Below, in pieces: positions 16,226 to 25,487 of a stretch of 64,000 nucleotides of DNA; position 1 is the first letter of the stretch; every line of letters begins with the position of its first letter. Made by a program: the position numbers and the translations under genes. The notes under the pieces are model-generated. The model searched no databases and was not told where the DNA came from. It worked only from the letters and a program-made list of their open reading frames with translations. This stretch comes from Galbibacter pacificus (GTDB taxonomy: Bacteria > Bacteroidota > Bacteroidia > Flavobacteriales > Flavobacteriaceae), in NCBI RefSeq assembly GCF_029603165.1, contig NZ_JAQSVC010000007.1:124001-188000 (forward strand), in the 5' to 3' direction.

Positions 16226-17134
16226 ATGGAATTTATTGATTACTACAAAGTACTCGACCTCGATAAAAGCGCTTCTACAGCCGATATAAAAAAAGCCTAT
16301 AGAAAGTTAGCCAGAAAATACCACCCGGACTTAAACCCGAACAACAAAGAGGCCGAAATAAAATTTAAACAGCTTAATGAAGCCAATGAAGTATTGAGCG
16401 ATCCCGAAAAACGAAAAAAATACGATCAATATGGAAAGGATTGGCAACATGCCGAAGAATTTGAAAAAGCCAAGCAACAACAACAATATAGCGGACGCCA
16501 ACAATATTCCTCGGGCGATCCATTTACGTATTCAGGAGGCGCATCAGAAGAAGACTTTTCAGATTTTTTCGAATCGATGTTCGGGAGCAGGGGTTTTGGC
16601 AGGCAACAGCGGCAAACCAAGTTCCGCGGACAGGATTTTAACGCCGAGCTTCAATTGGACCTCCGCAGTGCATACACCACACATAAGCAAACACTTACCG
16701 TAAACGGAAAAAATATCAGGATTACCATTCCGGCAGGTATAGAAAACGGCCAGACCATAAAAATTAAAGGACATGGCGCACCGGGCGTAAACGGTGGCCC
16801 ACATGGCGACCTCTACATAACTTTTTCTATAGCAAACAATACAGCCTTTAAACGGGAAGGCGCCAATTTGTACAAAACCGAAACCATAAACTTAACAACC
16901 GCCGTACTTGGCGGAGAGATTACCACCGAAACCTTTGATGGCAAGGTAAAGTTAAAAGTGGCCCCAGGAACCCAAAACGGCCAGCAGGTAAAATTAAAGG
17001 GAAAAGGATTTCCAGTTTATAAAAAGGAAGGCGCTTATGGCAATTTGTACATTTCTTATCAAATACAAATGCCAACCAAGCTTACCGATGAACAAAAAGA
17101 ACTGTTTGAAAAATTAAAAAAAACAAATCTTTAA
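16226..17134 (+). CDS. cbpA: CbpA-type DnaJ co-chaperone
   Basis: 302 residues: J domain at 1-68 with HPD at 33-35, a Gly/Ser/Gln-rich linker at about 80-130, and two C-terminal peptide-binding beta domains (about 135-295). There is no zinc-finger Cys repeat, which separates it from DnaJ proper and fits CbpA (class B J protein). It would stimulate the ATPase of DnaK. The gene is followed after 10 bp by its usual modulator CbpM, which supports the call. Confidence 0.88.
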   Translation: MEFIDYYKVLDLDKSASTADIKKAYRKLARKYHPDLNPNNKEAEIKFKQLNEANEVLSDPEKRKKYDQYGKDWQHAEEFEKAKQQQQYSGRQQYSSGDPFTYSGGASEEDFSDFFESMFGSRGFGRQQRQTKFRGQDFNAELQLDLRSAYTTHKQTLTVNGKNIRITIPAGIENGQTIKIKGHGAPGVNGGPHGDLYITFSIANNTAFKREGANLYKTETINLTTAVLGGEITTETFDGKVKLKVAPGTQNGQQVKLKGKGFPVYKKEGAYGNLYISYQIQMPTKLTDEQKELFEKLKKTNL

Positions 17135-17144
17135 AATCATAACG

Positions 17145-17435
17145 ATGGCATCAAAATATATCATATCAATATCCGAGTTTTGTAACAATTATGGTGTAGA
17201 CGAAGTTTTTGTAATGCATTTTACCGAAGCAAAGTTAATTCATCTAAAAAAAGAAGGAGAAAAACAGTTTATACAAGAAGACGAATTGCCAAAATTGGAA
17301 AAAATGGTAAGGTTGTATCATGATTTGGGGATAAATCTGGAAGGTTTGGAAACCATAGCTCACCTTTTGGACCGAATTGATGAAATGAACAAGGAGCTAC
17401 AATCCCTTAAAAATAGGTTACGGCTATATGAATAG
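17145..17435 (+). CDS. cbpM: CbpM-like chaperone modulator
   Basis: 96-residue MerR-like protein (MASKYIISISEFCNNYGVDE) with a helix-turn-helix-type N-terminus and a C-terminal coiled coil (IDEMNKELQSLKNRLRLYE). CbpM binds the J domain of CbpA and blocks its action on DnaK. Gene order and size match the pair seen in many bacteria; the sequence is divergent, so the name is carried mainly by context. Confidence 0.75.
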   Translation: MASKYIISISEFCNNYGVDEVFVMHFTEAKLIHLKKEGEKQFIQEDELPKLEKMVRLYHDLGINLEGLETIAHLLDRIDEMNKELQSLKNRLRLYE

Positions 17436-17498
17436 TAATCTGCCAAAAACCATCACTTTTATTTCCCCATTTAAAAAACAACCATAACCTAAATATTG

Positions 17499-17506
17499 TA
17501 TATTTG
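17499..17506 (+). promoter_or_regulatory. Candidate -7 box TATATTTG
   Basis: A perfect TAnnTTTG element 116 bp before the start of the outer-membrane protein gene at 17622. No TTG is visible at the expected -33 distance. It would give a leader of about 110 nt containing a GC-richer, possibly structured stretch near 17550-17580. Confidence 0.35.
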
Positions 17507-17621
17507 TTTTAACAAGAACATTTATTCTTCCCCTTTCCTATAAAAAACGGCAGGTTTGCCCATACAGGCAACTGTACGTGCTTAATGAAATTTATAGATA
17601 ACCAATCAATTTAGTTTTACT

Positions 17622-18422
17622 ATGAAAAAATTAAATCTATCACTATTGGCGGTATTATTTTTTTCCATGGGAATGGGTTTTGCACAAGACGCAGACAAAC
17701 AGGCAAGTGCCGCACAGGCCAACAACCCCTTGGCAAATATGACGGCACTTAACTTTCAAAATTATTATGTCCCAAAATTATCCAATGCCCCAGACGAGGC
17801 TTATATGAATACAAGTTGGGTTAGGTTTGCCAAACCCTTTGCAGGAGGTAAATTTTTGTTGCGGGTATCTTCGGCATTAAGTACCATTGCAATGCCAAAT
17901 ATGGCCACGGGAGTTGTTAATTCAACTAGTGGTCTGGGAGACACCAATGCATTTGTTTCATATAGTTTTGTGTCCAATGCAACAACTACGGTCGGGGCTG
18001 GGCCTATGGTAACGGCACCCACCGCCACCGATGAAGTACTGGGCACCGGGAAATGGCAAGGTGGTTTTGCCATCGTGGCCTTTATTGCAAAATCTCCTGT
18101 TTTTCAATTTGGAGGGCTCGTAACATGGCAGGCTTCTTTTGCCGGACAAAGCGATAGGCAAGATACCAATGGCGCGGCAATTCAACCTTTTTATTTCTGG
18201 CAACTTGGTAAAGGCACTTATTTAAGGGGTGCACCCATATGGTATTTCGATTTTAAAAGTAATGCTTATAGCGTGCCAATGGGCTTAGGTATCGGGAAAG
18301 TGGTTAATGTTGGTAAAACAATGGTAAACTGCTTTGTTGAACCGCAATATTCTATGCTTACAAGTGGTACACAGCCACAGTTTCAGTTATTTGCTGGTAT
18401 AAATTTACAGTTTATGGAGTAA
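17622..18422 (+). CDS. Outer-membrane beta-barrel protein, unknown function
   Basis: 266 residues with a signal peptide (MKKLNLSLLAVLFFSMGMGFAQ, cleaved after FAQ). The mature protein has alternating hydrophobic strands and ends in an aromatic-rich strand (FQLFAGINLQFME), consistent with an outer-membrane barrel. It looks like the small transporter-like barrels found widely in Bacteroidota; no catalytic motif is seen. It precedes a DUF502-like membrane gene and two further envelope genes in the same direction, so it may belong to that group. Confidence 0.6.
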   Translation: MKKLNLSLLAVLFFSMGMGFAQDADKQASAAQANNPLANMTALNFQNYYVPKLSNAPDEAYMNTSWVRFAKPFAGGKFLLRVSSALSTIAMPNMATGVVNSTSGLGDTNAFVSYSFVSNATTTVGAGPMVTAPTATDEVLGTGKWQGGFAIVAFIAKSPVFQFGGLVTWQASFAGQSDRQDTNGAAIQPFYFWQLGKGTYLRGAPIWYFDFKSNAYSVPMGLGIGKVVNVGKTMVNCFVEPQYSMLTSGTQPQFQLFAGINLQFME

Positions 18423-18466
18423 ATGAAGGACTTGAAGGATTACATTACAAGTTAAACAAGCTTTTC

Positions 18467-19090
18467 ATGAAAATATTTAACAGGTCTACAAATGCAGTTA
18501 TTATAGGCGGGGTGTTTTTTTTAACGCCATTGCTTATTTTAATAATATTAATTAGTCATGCCCTTAAACTGTTATTTCCCATTGGGAGAAAATTGGTAGA
18601 CCTGCTTTCCATACATTCGCTGTTTGGCGCGGCAACTGTAACTATAATTACCGTTTTTATTTTGCTGTTAATATGCTACATAAGCGGGTTTTTGGTACAA
18701 AAAGGCTTGGTGAACGATTGGGGGCAGAAAATGGAAGATAGACTGTTTTTACTTTTCCCCAGCATGCAAATGTTAAAATACCGTTTGTTGGGCGATAAGC
18801 CAAAGGCAAAGCATAAAAGAAGCGAAAACTGGAAAGCAATATTGCTACAAGAAGAATTGTATTACCGCGTTGCGTTTATTACAGAAACCAAAGATAATTA
18901 TTACAGCATATTTATTCCCGATGCCCCAAAATTGGATGCCGGGGAAGTAAGGTTTTTTTTAATTAAAAATTGCAGGTATATCCCTATTTCCATGAAGGAA
19001 GCCATGAAAGCACTCAACAGTTTTGGTAGAGATGCCAACTTTGGTGGGGAACTATTGGAAAAGCCTGATAAAACAATCGAAAAAACCTAG
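18467..19090 (+). CDS. DUF502-like integral membrane protein
   Basis: 207 residues with two strong membrane helices (about 11-36 and 52-78) and a cytosolic or periplasmic C-terminal domain of about 125 residues. The start (NAVIIGGVFFLTPLLILI) and the short loop between helices match the DUF502 family, whose function is not established. It sits 44 bp after the barrel gene. Confidence 0.6.
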   Translation: MKIFNRSTNAVIIGGVFFLTPLLILIILISHALKLLFPIGRKLVDLLSIHSLFGAATVTIITVFILLLICYISGFLVQKGLVNDWGQKMEDRLFLLFPSMQMLKYRLLGDKPKAKHKRSENWKAILLQEELYYRVAFITETKDNYYSIFIPDAPKLDAGEVRFFLIKNCRYIPISMKEAMKALNSFGRDANFGGELLEKPDKTIEKT

Positions 19091-19163
19091 TTAGATAGTA
19101 TAACCTTAGTTTAAAACAGTATTAGCGATATACAAAAAATACCATATATTGAAAATAAACCGA

Positions 19164-20207
19164 ATGAAAGTCCCAAAATCAACAAAAACTTTAAACAACA
19201 TACTAATTATATGTAGCCTTTTTCTGTCACACGGTCTTTTGGCTCAGGATGTAGCCATTAAAAAGAAGGACCAAGCACATATAGACAGTTTAAAAAGCAC
19301 GCCATACCCTTATTTTTTGCCTATTTATGGAGACCGCGTTCAAAAATTGGGGCACGATTTGCCATTGCCTTTTGGTATTATGGTAAATTATGTGGGTCAG
19401 GAAACAAGGTTGGACATCACTAATATGCAACTTAGCTTTGACGGTAGCGAGTTTGTTCCCATGGAGTTCATTCAGTTTGATACGGTAAAAAACACGGCGC
19501 ATGTGGTAAACGTTAGGGCAGATGCGTGGATATTTCCATTTTGGAATGTATATGCACTTTATGCGCGGACCCAAAGCAGTAATAATATTGAACTGATATC
19601 TCCTTTTGAATTTGAAATCCCTACAGAACCAACGGCAGATACTTATGGAATGGGAACCGTATTGGCCTACGGATCTGGAAATTATTTTGCTGTGGCAAAC
19701 TTCAATGCAGCTTGGTCGCATATAAGTTCGTTAAACGAGCCCGTTTTTGGTACTGTAACCTCATTCAGGGTTGGGCGCAGTTTTGGCTTCAGGAAGCGTT
19801 ATCACAATATCAATTTAAGCATTGGGTTACAGCATCAATATTTGGCAAGGAATTCAACGGGTTCATTACCCTTAAAAGATGTTTTTTCGAGGTTCGACCA
19901 AGCAAAACTTCAGGAAATCAAAGACGAAATAGGCGATGCTGCTCATAATTGGTACGACGACTTACGGCCTTCGCAAAAAATTATAGTTGATAAATTGGTG
20001 ACCGAAATAGATAATTGGCTGGCAGGAAGGACGCCAGGCGATGCCAAATTGGGCTATCGTTTTGACAAAGAACCACTGGGAAGTGTTTCCCTTCAATTGG
20101 GGGTGCAGTACAATCATGGTAAAAGTTGGTGGTACCGAATGGAAACCGGTATAGGACGCGGGCGGGTCCAAATCTTGCTATCGGCTAATTACCGATTCGG
20201 ACTTTAA
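19164..20207 (+). CDS. Secreted/outer-membrane protein of unknown function
   Basis: 347 residues from ATG 19164 (an upstream TTG at 19149 adds five residues and is less likely). There is a signal peptide ending SHGLLAQ. The body is rich in aromatic beta strands and closes with VQILLSANYRFGL, ending in the short hydrophobic strand usual for outer-membrane barrels. Residues about 230-290 form a charged helical insert (FDQAKLQEIKDEIGD). I do not recognise a family. The co-directional neighbours are other envelope proteins. Confidence 0.55.
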   Translation: MKVPKSTKTLNNILIICSLFLSHGLLAQDVAIKKKDQAHIDSLKSTPYPYFLPIYGDRVQKLGHDLPLPFGIMVNYVGQETRLDITNMQLSFDGSEFVPMEFIQFDTVKNTAHVVNVRADAWIFPFWNVYALYARTQSSNNIELISPFEFEIPTEPTADTYGMGTVLAYGSGNYFAVANFNAAWSHISSLNEPVFGTVTSFRVGRSFGFRKRYHNINLSIGLQHQYLARNSTGSLPLKDVFSRFDQAKLQEIKDEIGDAAHNWYDDLRPSQKIIVDKLVTEIDNWLAGRTPGDAKLGYRFDKEPLGSVSLQLGVQYNHGKSWWYRMETGIGRGRVQILLSANYRFGL

Positions 20208-20261
20208 GGGAATAATTAAGAATTGAAATACAGATAAAAATGAATATTAAATCAAGACGCT

Positions 20262-20909
20262 ATGAAAAAAATATGTTTTATTATGATGTTTCTGTTAGGT
20301 ATAGGAGCCGTCTTTGCACAAGATTTTAATGTGACAGTTTACGGAAGTTATGTTTTCGATGATAGCTTCGACTCGTATTACGATTACAATGCATATTACA
20401 ACGGAAAAATTAAAGGAGGCTTGCAATGGGGGATAGGTGGTGAATACAAACCAAGCCCTTATATGGGGGTAGAGTTAACATATTTCCGCCAAGATACCGA
20501 TTCGCCTACCACCTACCAAACGCTTTATTCCAATGGGGTGCAAAGAACTAACTTCGATTTGGGCATTAATTATTTAATGTTGGGCGGGAATAGATATTTT
20601 AGCAGTCCTAATGCGCCTTTTCAGGGTTTTGGAGGGTTAATGGCTGGAGTTATGTTTGCCAACTTGCATAATCCGGACCTCGATAGGGACTCTGATGTTA
20701 CTAAATTTAGCTGGGGCGCAAAACTCGGAGGTATTTATTGGATGAGCGATTATGTGGGGATAAAGCTCCAAGCACAATTATTATCGGCTGTACAAGCTGC
20801 CGGGGGCGGGTTTTATTTTAGTGCATATGGTCCGCAAACGGGCGTGACTACCTATTCGACCATTTACCAATTTAGTTTGGGCGGCGGACTCGTTTTTAGT
20901 TTGAATTAA
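20262..20909 (+). CDS. Porin-family outer-membrane beta-barrel protein
   Basis: 215 residues with a signal peptide (IGAVFAQ) and an eight-stranded OmpA/OmpX-like pattern, ending FSLGGGLVFSLN. The strands carry many Tyr, Phe and Gly residues. No plug, enzyme motif or TonB box is seen. It is the last gene of the envelope group and is followed by a hairpin terminator at 20930. Confidence 0.65.
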   Translation: MKKICFIMMFLLGIGAVFAQDFNVTVYGSYVFDDSFDSYYDYNAYYNGKIKGGLQWGIGGEYKPSPYMGVELTYFRQDTDSPTTYQTLYSNGVQRTNFDLGINYLMLGGNRYFSSPNAPFQGFGGLMAGVMFANLHNPDLDRDSDVTKFSWGAKLGGIYWMSDYVGIKLQAQLLSAVQAAGGGFYFSAYGPQTGVTTYSTIYQFSLGGGLVFSLN

Positions 20910-20929
20910 AATTGAAATTAATATAACTG

Positions 20930-20955
20930 AAAAAGCTACTTTGTGCAGCTTTTTT
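20930..20955 (+). terminator. Intrinsic terminator, usable from both sides
   Basis: Stem AAAAAGCT / AGCTTTTT with a 9-base loop and a T run, between the porin-family gene and the oppositely oriented glpF. The A run on the other side makes it plausible for the glpFK transcript as well. Confidence 0.65.
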
Positions 20956-20959
20956 CATT

Positions 20960-21691
20960 TTATTTCAGAAGTAAAAAAAGAATTGCTGCTAAAACAGCTC
21001 CTGTAATTGGGCCCACAATGGGAATCCATGCATAATGCCAATTGCTTGATCCTTTTCGGTCAACGGGAATAATAAAATGGACAATTCGTGGCCCTAAATC
21101 ACGAGCCGGATTTATGGCATAACCTGTTGTGCCGCCAAGCGATAAGCCAATAACCCATACCAAAAAAGCAACGGGAACGGCACCTAAAGAACCCATGCCG
21201 ATTGGAGTTTGGGCATGATCCCCCATAGTGGGGTCGGTGAAATAGAAAATAGCAAAAATCAACACAAAAGTTCCAATAACTTCACTTAACATATTAGAAA
21301 ATGTATTTTGGATGGCCGGGGAAGTACAAAAAGTTGCAAGCTTGGTTGCCGGGTCTTCGGTTTCGTCATAATGGTTTTTATACATAAGCCATACGGTAAA
21401 ACTTCCCAGTATGGCGCCAATAAGCTGGGCTGTAATATAAACGGGAACCAGGGCCCAAGAAAACTTTCCGGCAACGGCTAGCCCAATTGTTACGGCTGGG
21501 TTTAAGTGTGCGCCGCTGTATGGGGACGCAATGACAACGCCTATAAAAACGGCCAAGGCCCAACCCGTGGTAATAACGATCCATCCGGATCCATGGCCTT
21601 TTGTTTTGTTTAAAATAACATTGGCTACCACTCCATTTCCTAGGAGGATAAGCATAAAAGTTCCTATAATTTCTGCTGTAAATACCGACAT
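20960..21691 (-). CDS. glpF: Glycerol uptake facilitator GlpF (MIP family)
   Basis: 243-residue aquaporin-family channel with both NPA boxes: HLNPAVT near residue 62 and INPARDLGPR near 190. The Asp after the second box and the aromatic/Arg filter (PARDLGPR) point to the glycerol-conducting subfamily rather than a water-only channel. Six membrane helices are visible. It lies 5 bp downstream of glpK in the same operon, so uptake and trapping of glycerol are made together. Confidence 0.92.
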   Translation of the reverse strand: MSVFTAEIIGTFMLILLGNGVVANVILNKTKGHGSGWIVITTGWALAVFIGVVIASPYSGAHLNPAVTIGLAVAGKFSWALVPVYITAQLIGAILGSFTVWLMYKNHYDETEDPATKLATFCTSPAIQNTFSNMLSEVIGTFVLIFAIFYFTDPTMGDHAQTPIGMGSLGAVPVAFLVWVIGLSLGGTTGYAINPARDLGPRIVHFIIPVDRKGSSNWHYAWIPIVGPITGAVLAAILFLLLK

Positions 21692-21696
21692 ATTTA

Positions 21697-23190
21697 TTAA
21701 GATTGTTTAGACCAAGCATTCGTGGCACGAATTGCCTTTTGCCATTCTATGAGTTGCTCTTCAATTTTTTTATTTAACTGCGGAAGGTATTGTTTGTCTA
21801 CGGTCCACTTTTGTTTAATTTCTTCCATGTTCTTCCAATAGCCAACCCCTAGGCCGGCCAAGTATGCGGCCCCAAGTGCAGTTACTTCGGTGGTGCCGGG
21901 TTTTACTATTTTGGTATTTAATATATCCGATTGGAATTGCATTAAAAAATTATTGGTCGTAGCACCACCATCTACCCGAAGTTCTCTAATGGAAATTTCT
22001 GCATCGGCTTCCATGGCCTTGAGCACGTCGTATGTTTGAAAAGCTATACTTTCCAGAGAAGCCCTCACGATGTGGTTTAGATTTGTGCCCCGGGTAATGC
22101 CTACCATTGTTCCCCTTGCATGCTGGTTCCAATAAGGTGCTCCCAAACCGGTAAATGCAGGAACAAAATAAACGCCATCTGTGCTATCGACACTCGTTGC
22201 CATTTTTTCTGATTGTGAAGCCGATTTAAGAATACCCAGTCCGTCACGGAGCCATTGCACAACAGCTCCCGCAATAAAAATACTTCCTTCAAGTGCATAA
22301 TTAATTTGGCCCTCAATTTTCCAGGCAATGGTAGTAACGAGCCTGTTTTTGGATACAATGGGCTTTTCGCCAATGTTCATCAGCATAAAACATCCGGTGC
22401 CATAGGTGTTTTTTACCATACCGGATTTGGTGCACATTTGTCCAAACAAAGCTGCATGTTGGTCGCCGGCAATGCCACTAATGAGGATTTTCTTTGCAAA
22501 TAAGGCCCCCGATGTTTCTGTAATGTTTCCACTGGAATCGCATACTTCGGGCAACATAGATTTTGGAATATCAAAGAGTTCCAATAATTCGTCGTCCCAA
22601 TTCAACGTATGGATGTTGTATAAAAGCGTTCTGGAAGCGTTGGTAACGTCGGTAATATGTTTTTCGCCATTGGTAAGGTTCCAAACCAACCAAGAGTCTA
22701 CAGTGCCAAAAATAAGGTCGTTTTTATTTGCCATCGCTCTGGCTCCTTCAACATGGTCTAATATCCATTTTACCTTCGTGGCCACAAAATAGGCATCTAT
22801 AACCAGACCTGTTTTTTTTCTTATGATATCTTCCCAACCTTCTTCTATAAGTTGATCACAATAACCGGAAGTTCTTCTGTCCTGCCAAACAATGGCATTG
22901 TAAATAGGTTCGCCCGTTTTTTTGTTCCAGACAATAGTGGTTTCACGTTGGTTGGTAATTCCAATTGCCGCAATTTCATTGCTAGTAATTTTAGCTTTAG
23001 ACACAGCTTCGGCGGCAACAGCAATTTGAGAGGACCAAATTTCATCCGGATGGTGCTCTACCCAACCCGGTTTTGGGAAGATTTGGGTGAATTCTTTTTG
23101 TGCAGTTGCTTTTGAGTTTCCTTTTTCATCAAAAACAATGGCACGGGAGCTAGTGGTCCCTTGGTCGAACGCTAAAATATATTGTGACAT
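21697..23190 (-). CDS. glpK: Glycerol kinase GlpK
   Basis: 497-residue FGGY-family kinase of normal length. The N-terminal ATP site has [15 protein letters not shown] (residues 7-21), and the conserved WQDRRT near 102, [11 protein letters not shown] near 238 and [13 protein letters not shown] near 311 are all present. It phosphorylates glycerol to sn-glycerol 3-phosphate. No glpD dehydrogenase is in the window. The 272 bp upstream to the divergent HAD gene hold the likely promoters for both directions. Confidence 0.95.
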   Translation of the reverse strand: MSQYILAFDQGTTSSRAIVFDEKGNSKATAQKEFTQIFPKPGWVEHHPDEIWSSQIAVAAEAVSKAKITSNEIAAIGITNQRETTIVWNKKTGEPIYNAIVWQDRRTSGYCDQLIEEGWEDIIRKKTGLVIDAYFVATKVKWILDHVEGARAMANKNDLIFGTVDSWLVWNLTNGEKHITDVTNASRTLLYNIHTLNWDDELLELFDIPKSMLPEVCDSSGNITETSGALFAKKILISGIAGDQHAALFGQMCTKSGMVKNTYGTGCFMLMNIGEKPIVSKNRLVTTIAWKIEGQINYALEGSIFIAGAVVQWLRDGLGILKSASQSEKMATSVDSTDGVYFVPAFTGLGAPYWNQHARGTMVGITRGTNLNHIVRASLESIAFQTYDVLKAMEADAEISIRELRVDGGATTNNFLMQFQSDILNTKIVKPGTTEVTALGAAYLAGLGVGYWKNMEEIKQKWTVDKQYLPQLNKKIEEQLIEWQKAIRATNAWSKQS

Positions 23191-23300
23191 TGGCGGTGTT
23201 TTAATTTAAGTTTTGGCATTAGCGCTTGTCAATTTCGTAAAAAAATATTATTTAAATAACGATTCGAAAAAAATATGTTTACAAATTCAACGACTTTGTG

Positions 23301-23329
23301 TTGGGATTACAATTTTAATAGTATCTTTA
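23301..23329 (+). promoter_or_regulatory. Candidate promoter for the HAD-sulfatase genes
   Basis: TTG (23301-23303), an 18-bp spacer and TATCTTTA (23322-23329), a 7-of-8 match to TAnnTTTG, in the 272-bp gap between glpK and the HAD lipoprotein gene. The rest of the gap (23191-23462) is AT-rich with no gene or clear repeat. Confidence 0.4.
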
Positions 23330-23510
23330 ATAAGTGTAAACAAGTAAATTACAAACAAATAGATGCTTTAACTTTTATTTTTTTGTAAATGATAAATTTC
23401 CCCCTCCTGCGAGATTCCCCTCAAGCTTCAATAAAAAGCAATGCTTCATTATGTAAATTTTAATGAAAGTATTGAAAGATTGTAAAATATATTTTTCAAA
23501 TAAAAGAGCT

Positions 23511-24572
23511 ATGAAAATTGAAATTAAACCACTAAAAGTTTACTTGTTGGGGCTTATGGTAGTGCTTGGCACTCTATTGTCATGTCAAACCAAAACAGAA
23601 ACTAAAACAGACACAGAAACAATACCTGTTTCTAAACCTATTGCGGCGGCCGATCCCTTGCCGTCCTGGAATAACGGGAAAACAAAAAAAGCCATTATGG
23701 ATTATGTAGAAGAAGTAACCAATGAGAATAGCGAACGTTTTATTCCGAAGGTAGACCGAATTGCCACTTTTGATAACGATGGCACTTTATGGTCGGAAAA
23801 ACCCATTTATTTTCAATTCTTTTTTGCCATCGATAGGGTTAAGGCCATGGCAGCCGACCATCCGGAGTGGAAAAACAAGCAACCTTTTAAAGCAGTTTTA
23901 GAAAATGATATGCCAACATTGATGAAACAAGGAGAAAAAGGACTTCTTGAAATAATTATGGCAACACATGCAGGGGTGTCTACCGATGAGTTCGAGGCAA
24001 TAGTGAAAGACTGGATTGCTACGGCGCAACATCCTGAAAAAAAGAAACCTTATACCGATCTGGTATACCAACCAATGCTGGAACTTTTAAACTATTTAAG
24101 GATGAACGATTTTAAAACCTTTATAGTTTCTGGCGGCGGAATTGAATTTATGCGCCCATGGGCAGAAGAAGTTTATGGGATACCAAAAAATCAAGTTATA
24201 GGAAGCAGTATCCAGACCCAATACTTCTATAATGATGGCAAACCGATAATAAAAAGATTGGCAAAAATAGACTTAATAGACGATAAAGAAGGAAAGCCTG
24301 TAGGGATAAACAGATACATAGGCCGTAAACCAGTGTTTGCAGGTGGAAACTCCGATGGCGATCTGCAAATGTTAAGATGGACTGATGCTAATGAATACAA
24401 AAGCTTCAAATTATATGTGCATCATACCGATTCCATAAGAGAATGGTCTTACGATAGAAAATCGCCCGTTGGAACATTCGATAAGGCACTTGACGAAGCT
24501 AACGAAAAAGGGTGGACCATAGCCAGTATGAAAGACGACTGGAAAGTTATATATCCTTATGAGGTTAAATAA
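23511..24572 (+). CDS. HAD-family phosphatase, lipoprotein
   Basis: 353 residues from ATG 23511, chosen because it puts a clean lipoprotein signal (lipobox LLSC, Cys25) at the N-terminus; an ATG at 23463 would add 16 residues. The HAD core has FDNDGTLW (nucleophile D88, acid D90), SGGG near 218 and GGNSDGD near 281, as in SerB-like phosphatases. It should act on a small phosphoester at the cell surface or periplasm. It is followed after 29 bp by a barrel protein and then an arylsulfatase, which suggests one extracellular substrate pathway. The substrate is unknown. Confidence 0.75.
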   Translation: MKIEIKPLKVYLLGLMVVLGTLLSCQTKTETKTDTETIPVSKPIAAADPLPSWNNGKTKKAIMDYVEEVTNENSERFIPKVDRIATFDNDGTLWSEKPIYFQFFFAIDRVKAMAADHPEWKNKQPFKAVLENDMPTLMKQGEKGLLEIIMATHAGVSTDEFEAIVKDWIATAQHPEKKKPYTDLVYQPMLELLNYLRMNDFKTFIVSGGGIEFMRPWAEEVYGIPKNQVIGSSIQTQYFYNDGKPIIKRLAKIDLIDDKEGKPVGINRYIGRKPVFAGGNSDGDLQMLRWTDANEYKSFKLYVHHTDSIREWSYDRKSPVGTFDKALDEANEKGWTIASMKDDWKVIYPYEVK

Positions 24573-24601
24573 CCCAAACCATATATTAACATCTTCGGCC
24601 A

Positions 24602-25438
24602 ATGTACATAGCTATTAAAACATACATTACTTGCATCTTGCTAATTATGGTATCACCGTTCATGTTTTCGCAGGAAGACAATAATGAACAAGAAGTCACA
24701 GGGAATCAAGATGGTAAAACTTCTGTAGAACTATCACAACAGGTAATTAACCCGACCACTTTGGCATGGCAACTTCAGTTGGAAGAGTTTGTGATTTTTG
24801 ACACCGAAAATACCGATGGGATAGCACAAAACTTTAGGTTAAGGGGAATAATCCCATTAGAAAAAGGAGCTCTTATTCCACTGCCCCAGCTTATTAGGGT
24901 TATTGCTTTTTTGAATACCGCTCCCAATGGAGTTACTGGTTTAGGCGATATTACTTTAAACCAATTCTTTATTATTATGAAAGAGCAATGGGGGCAATTT
25001 GGTGCGGGGTGGAATTTAACTGTTCCAACTGCTACCGCACCCGAATTAGGCTCTCCTCAATTACAAATTGGCCCGGCATTTACTGTTACTTTTACCGATT
25101 TAGGGAACTGGCAAATGTATTGGATTTGGGAAAATTTCTTTTCCATAAGTAAAAACGATGAATTTGGTTCTAACAACTTTGCAGTTTTACAACCCAATAT
25201 TTTCTATACGTGGCCCAATGGGGTATATGCAGGGATGGAGCCCGAATGGCAAATAGATTACCAAACCGGAAAGGTTGCCATTCCTATGAATTTTAGAATC
25301 GGGTACATCTGGTCTGGAAAATTAAAATACAACGCCTATATCGAACCTGAAATTATGGCTTACCGATCAGATGATTATGCAAGAAACCTTACCAATTGGG
25401 GCATGCGACTCGGTTTTAGATGGTATATCCCTATGTGA
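24602..25438 (+). CDS. Outer-membrane barrel protein of the sulfatase locus
   Basis: 278 residues with a signal peptide ending FMFSQ and a mature part dominated by amphipathic strands, closing with WGMRLGFRWYIPM. It resembles the small transporter-like barrels of Bacteroidota. There is no SusC-type plug or TonB motif. Its place between a HAD lipoprotein and a large arylsulfatase, with short gaps (29 and 49 bp), suggests a role in getting the substrate or product across the outer membrane. Confidence 0.6.
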   Translation: MYIAIKTYITCILLIMVSPFMFSQEDNNEQEVTGNQDGKTSVELSQQVINPTTLAWQLQLEEFVIFDTENTDGIAQNFRLRGIIPLEKGALIPLPQLIRVIAFLNTAPNGVTGLGDITLNQFFIIMKEQWGQFGAGWNLTVPTATAPELGSPQLQIGPAFTVTFTDLGNWQMYWIWENFFSISKNDEFGSNNFAVLQPNIFYTWPNGVYAGMEPEWQIDYQTGKVAIPMNFRIGYIWSGKLKYNAYIEPEIMAYRSDDYARNLTNWGMRLGFRWYIPM

Positions 25439-25487
25439 AAATTTATTGTAAACTTAAAAATGTATCCAACTATAAAATTATATAATT

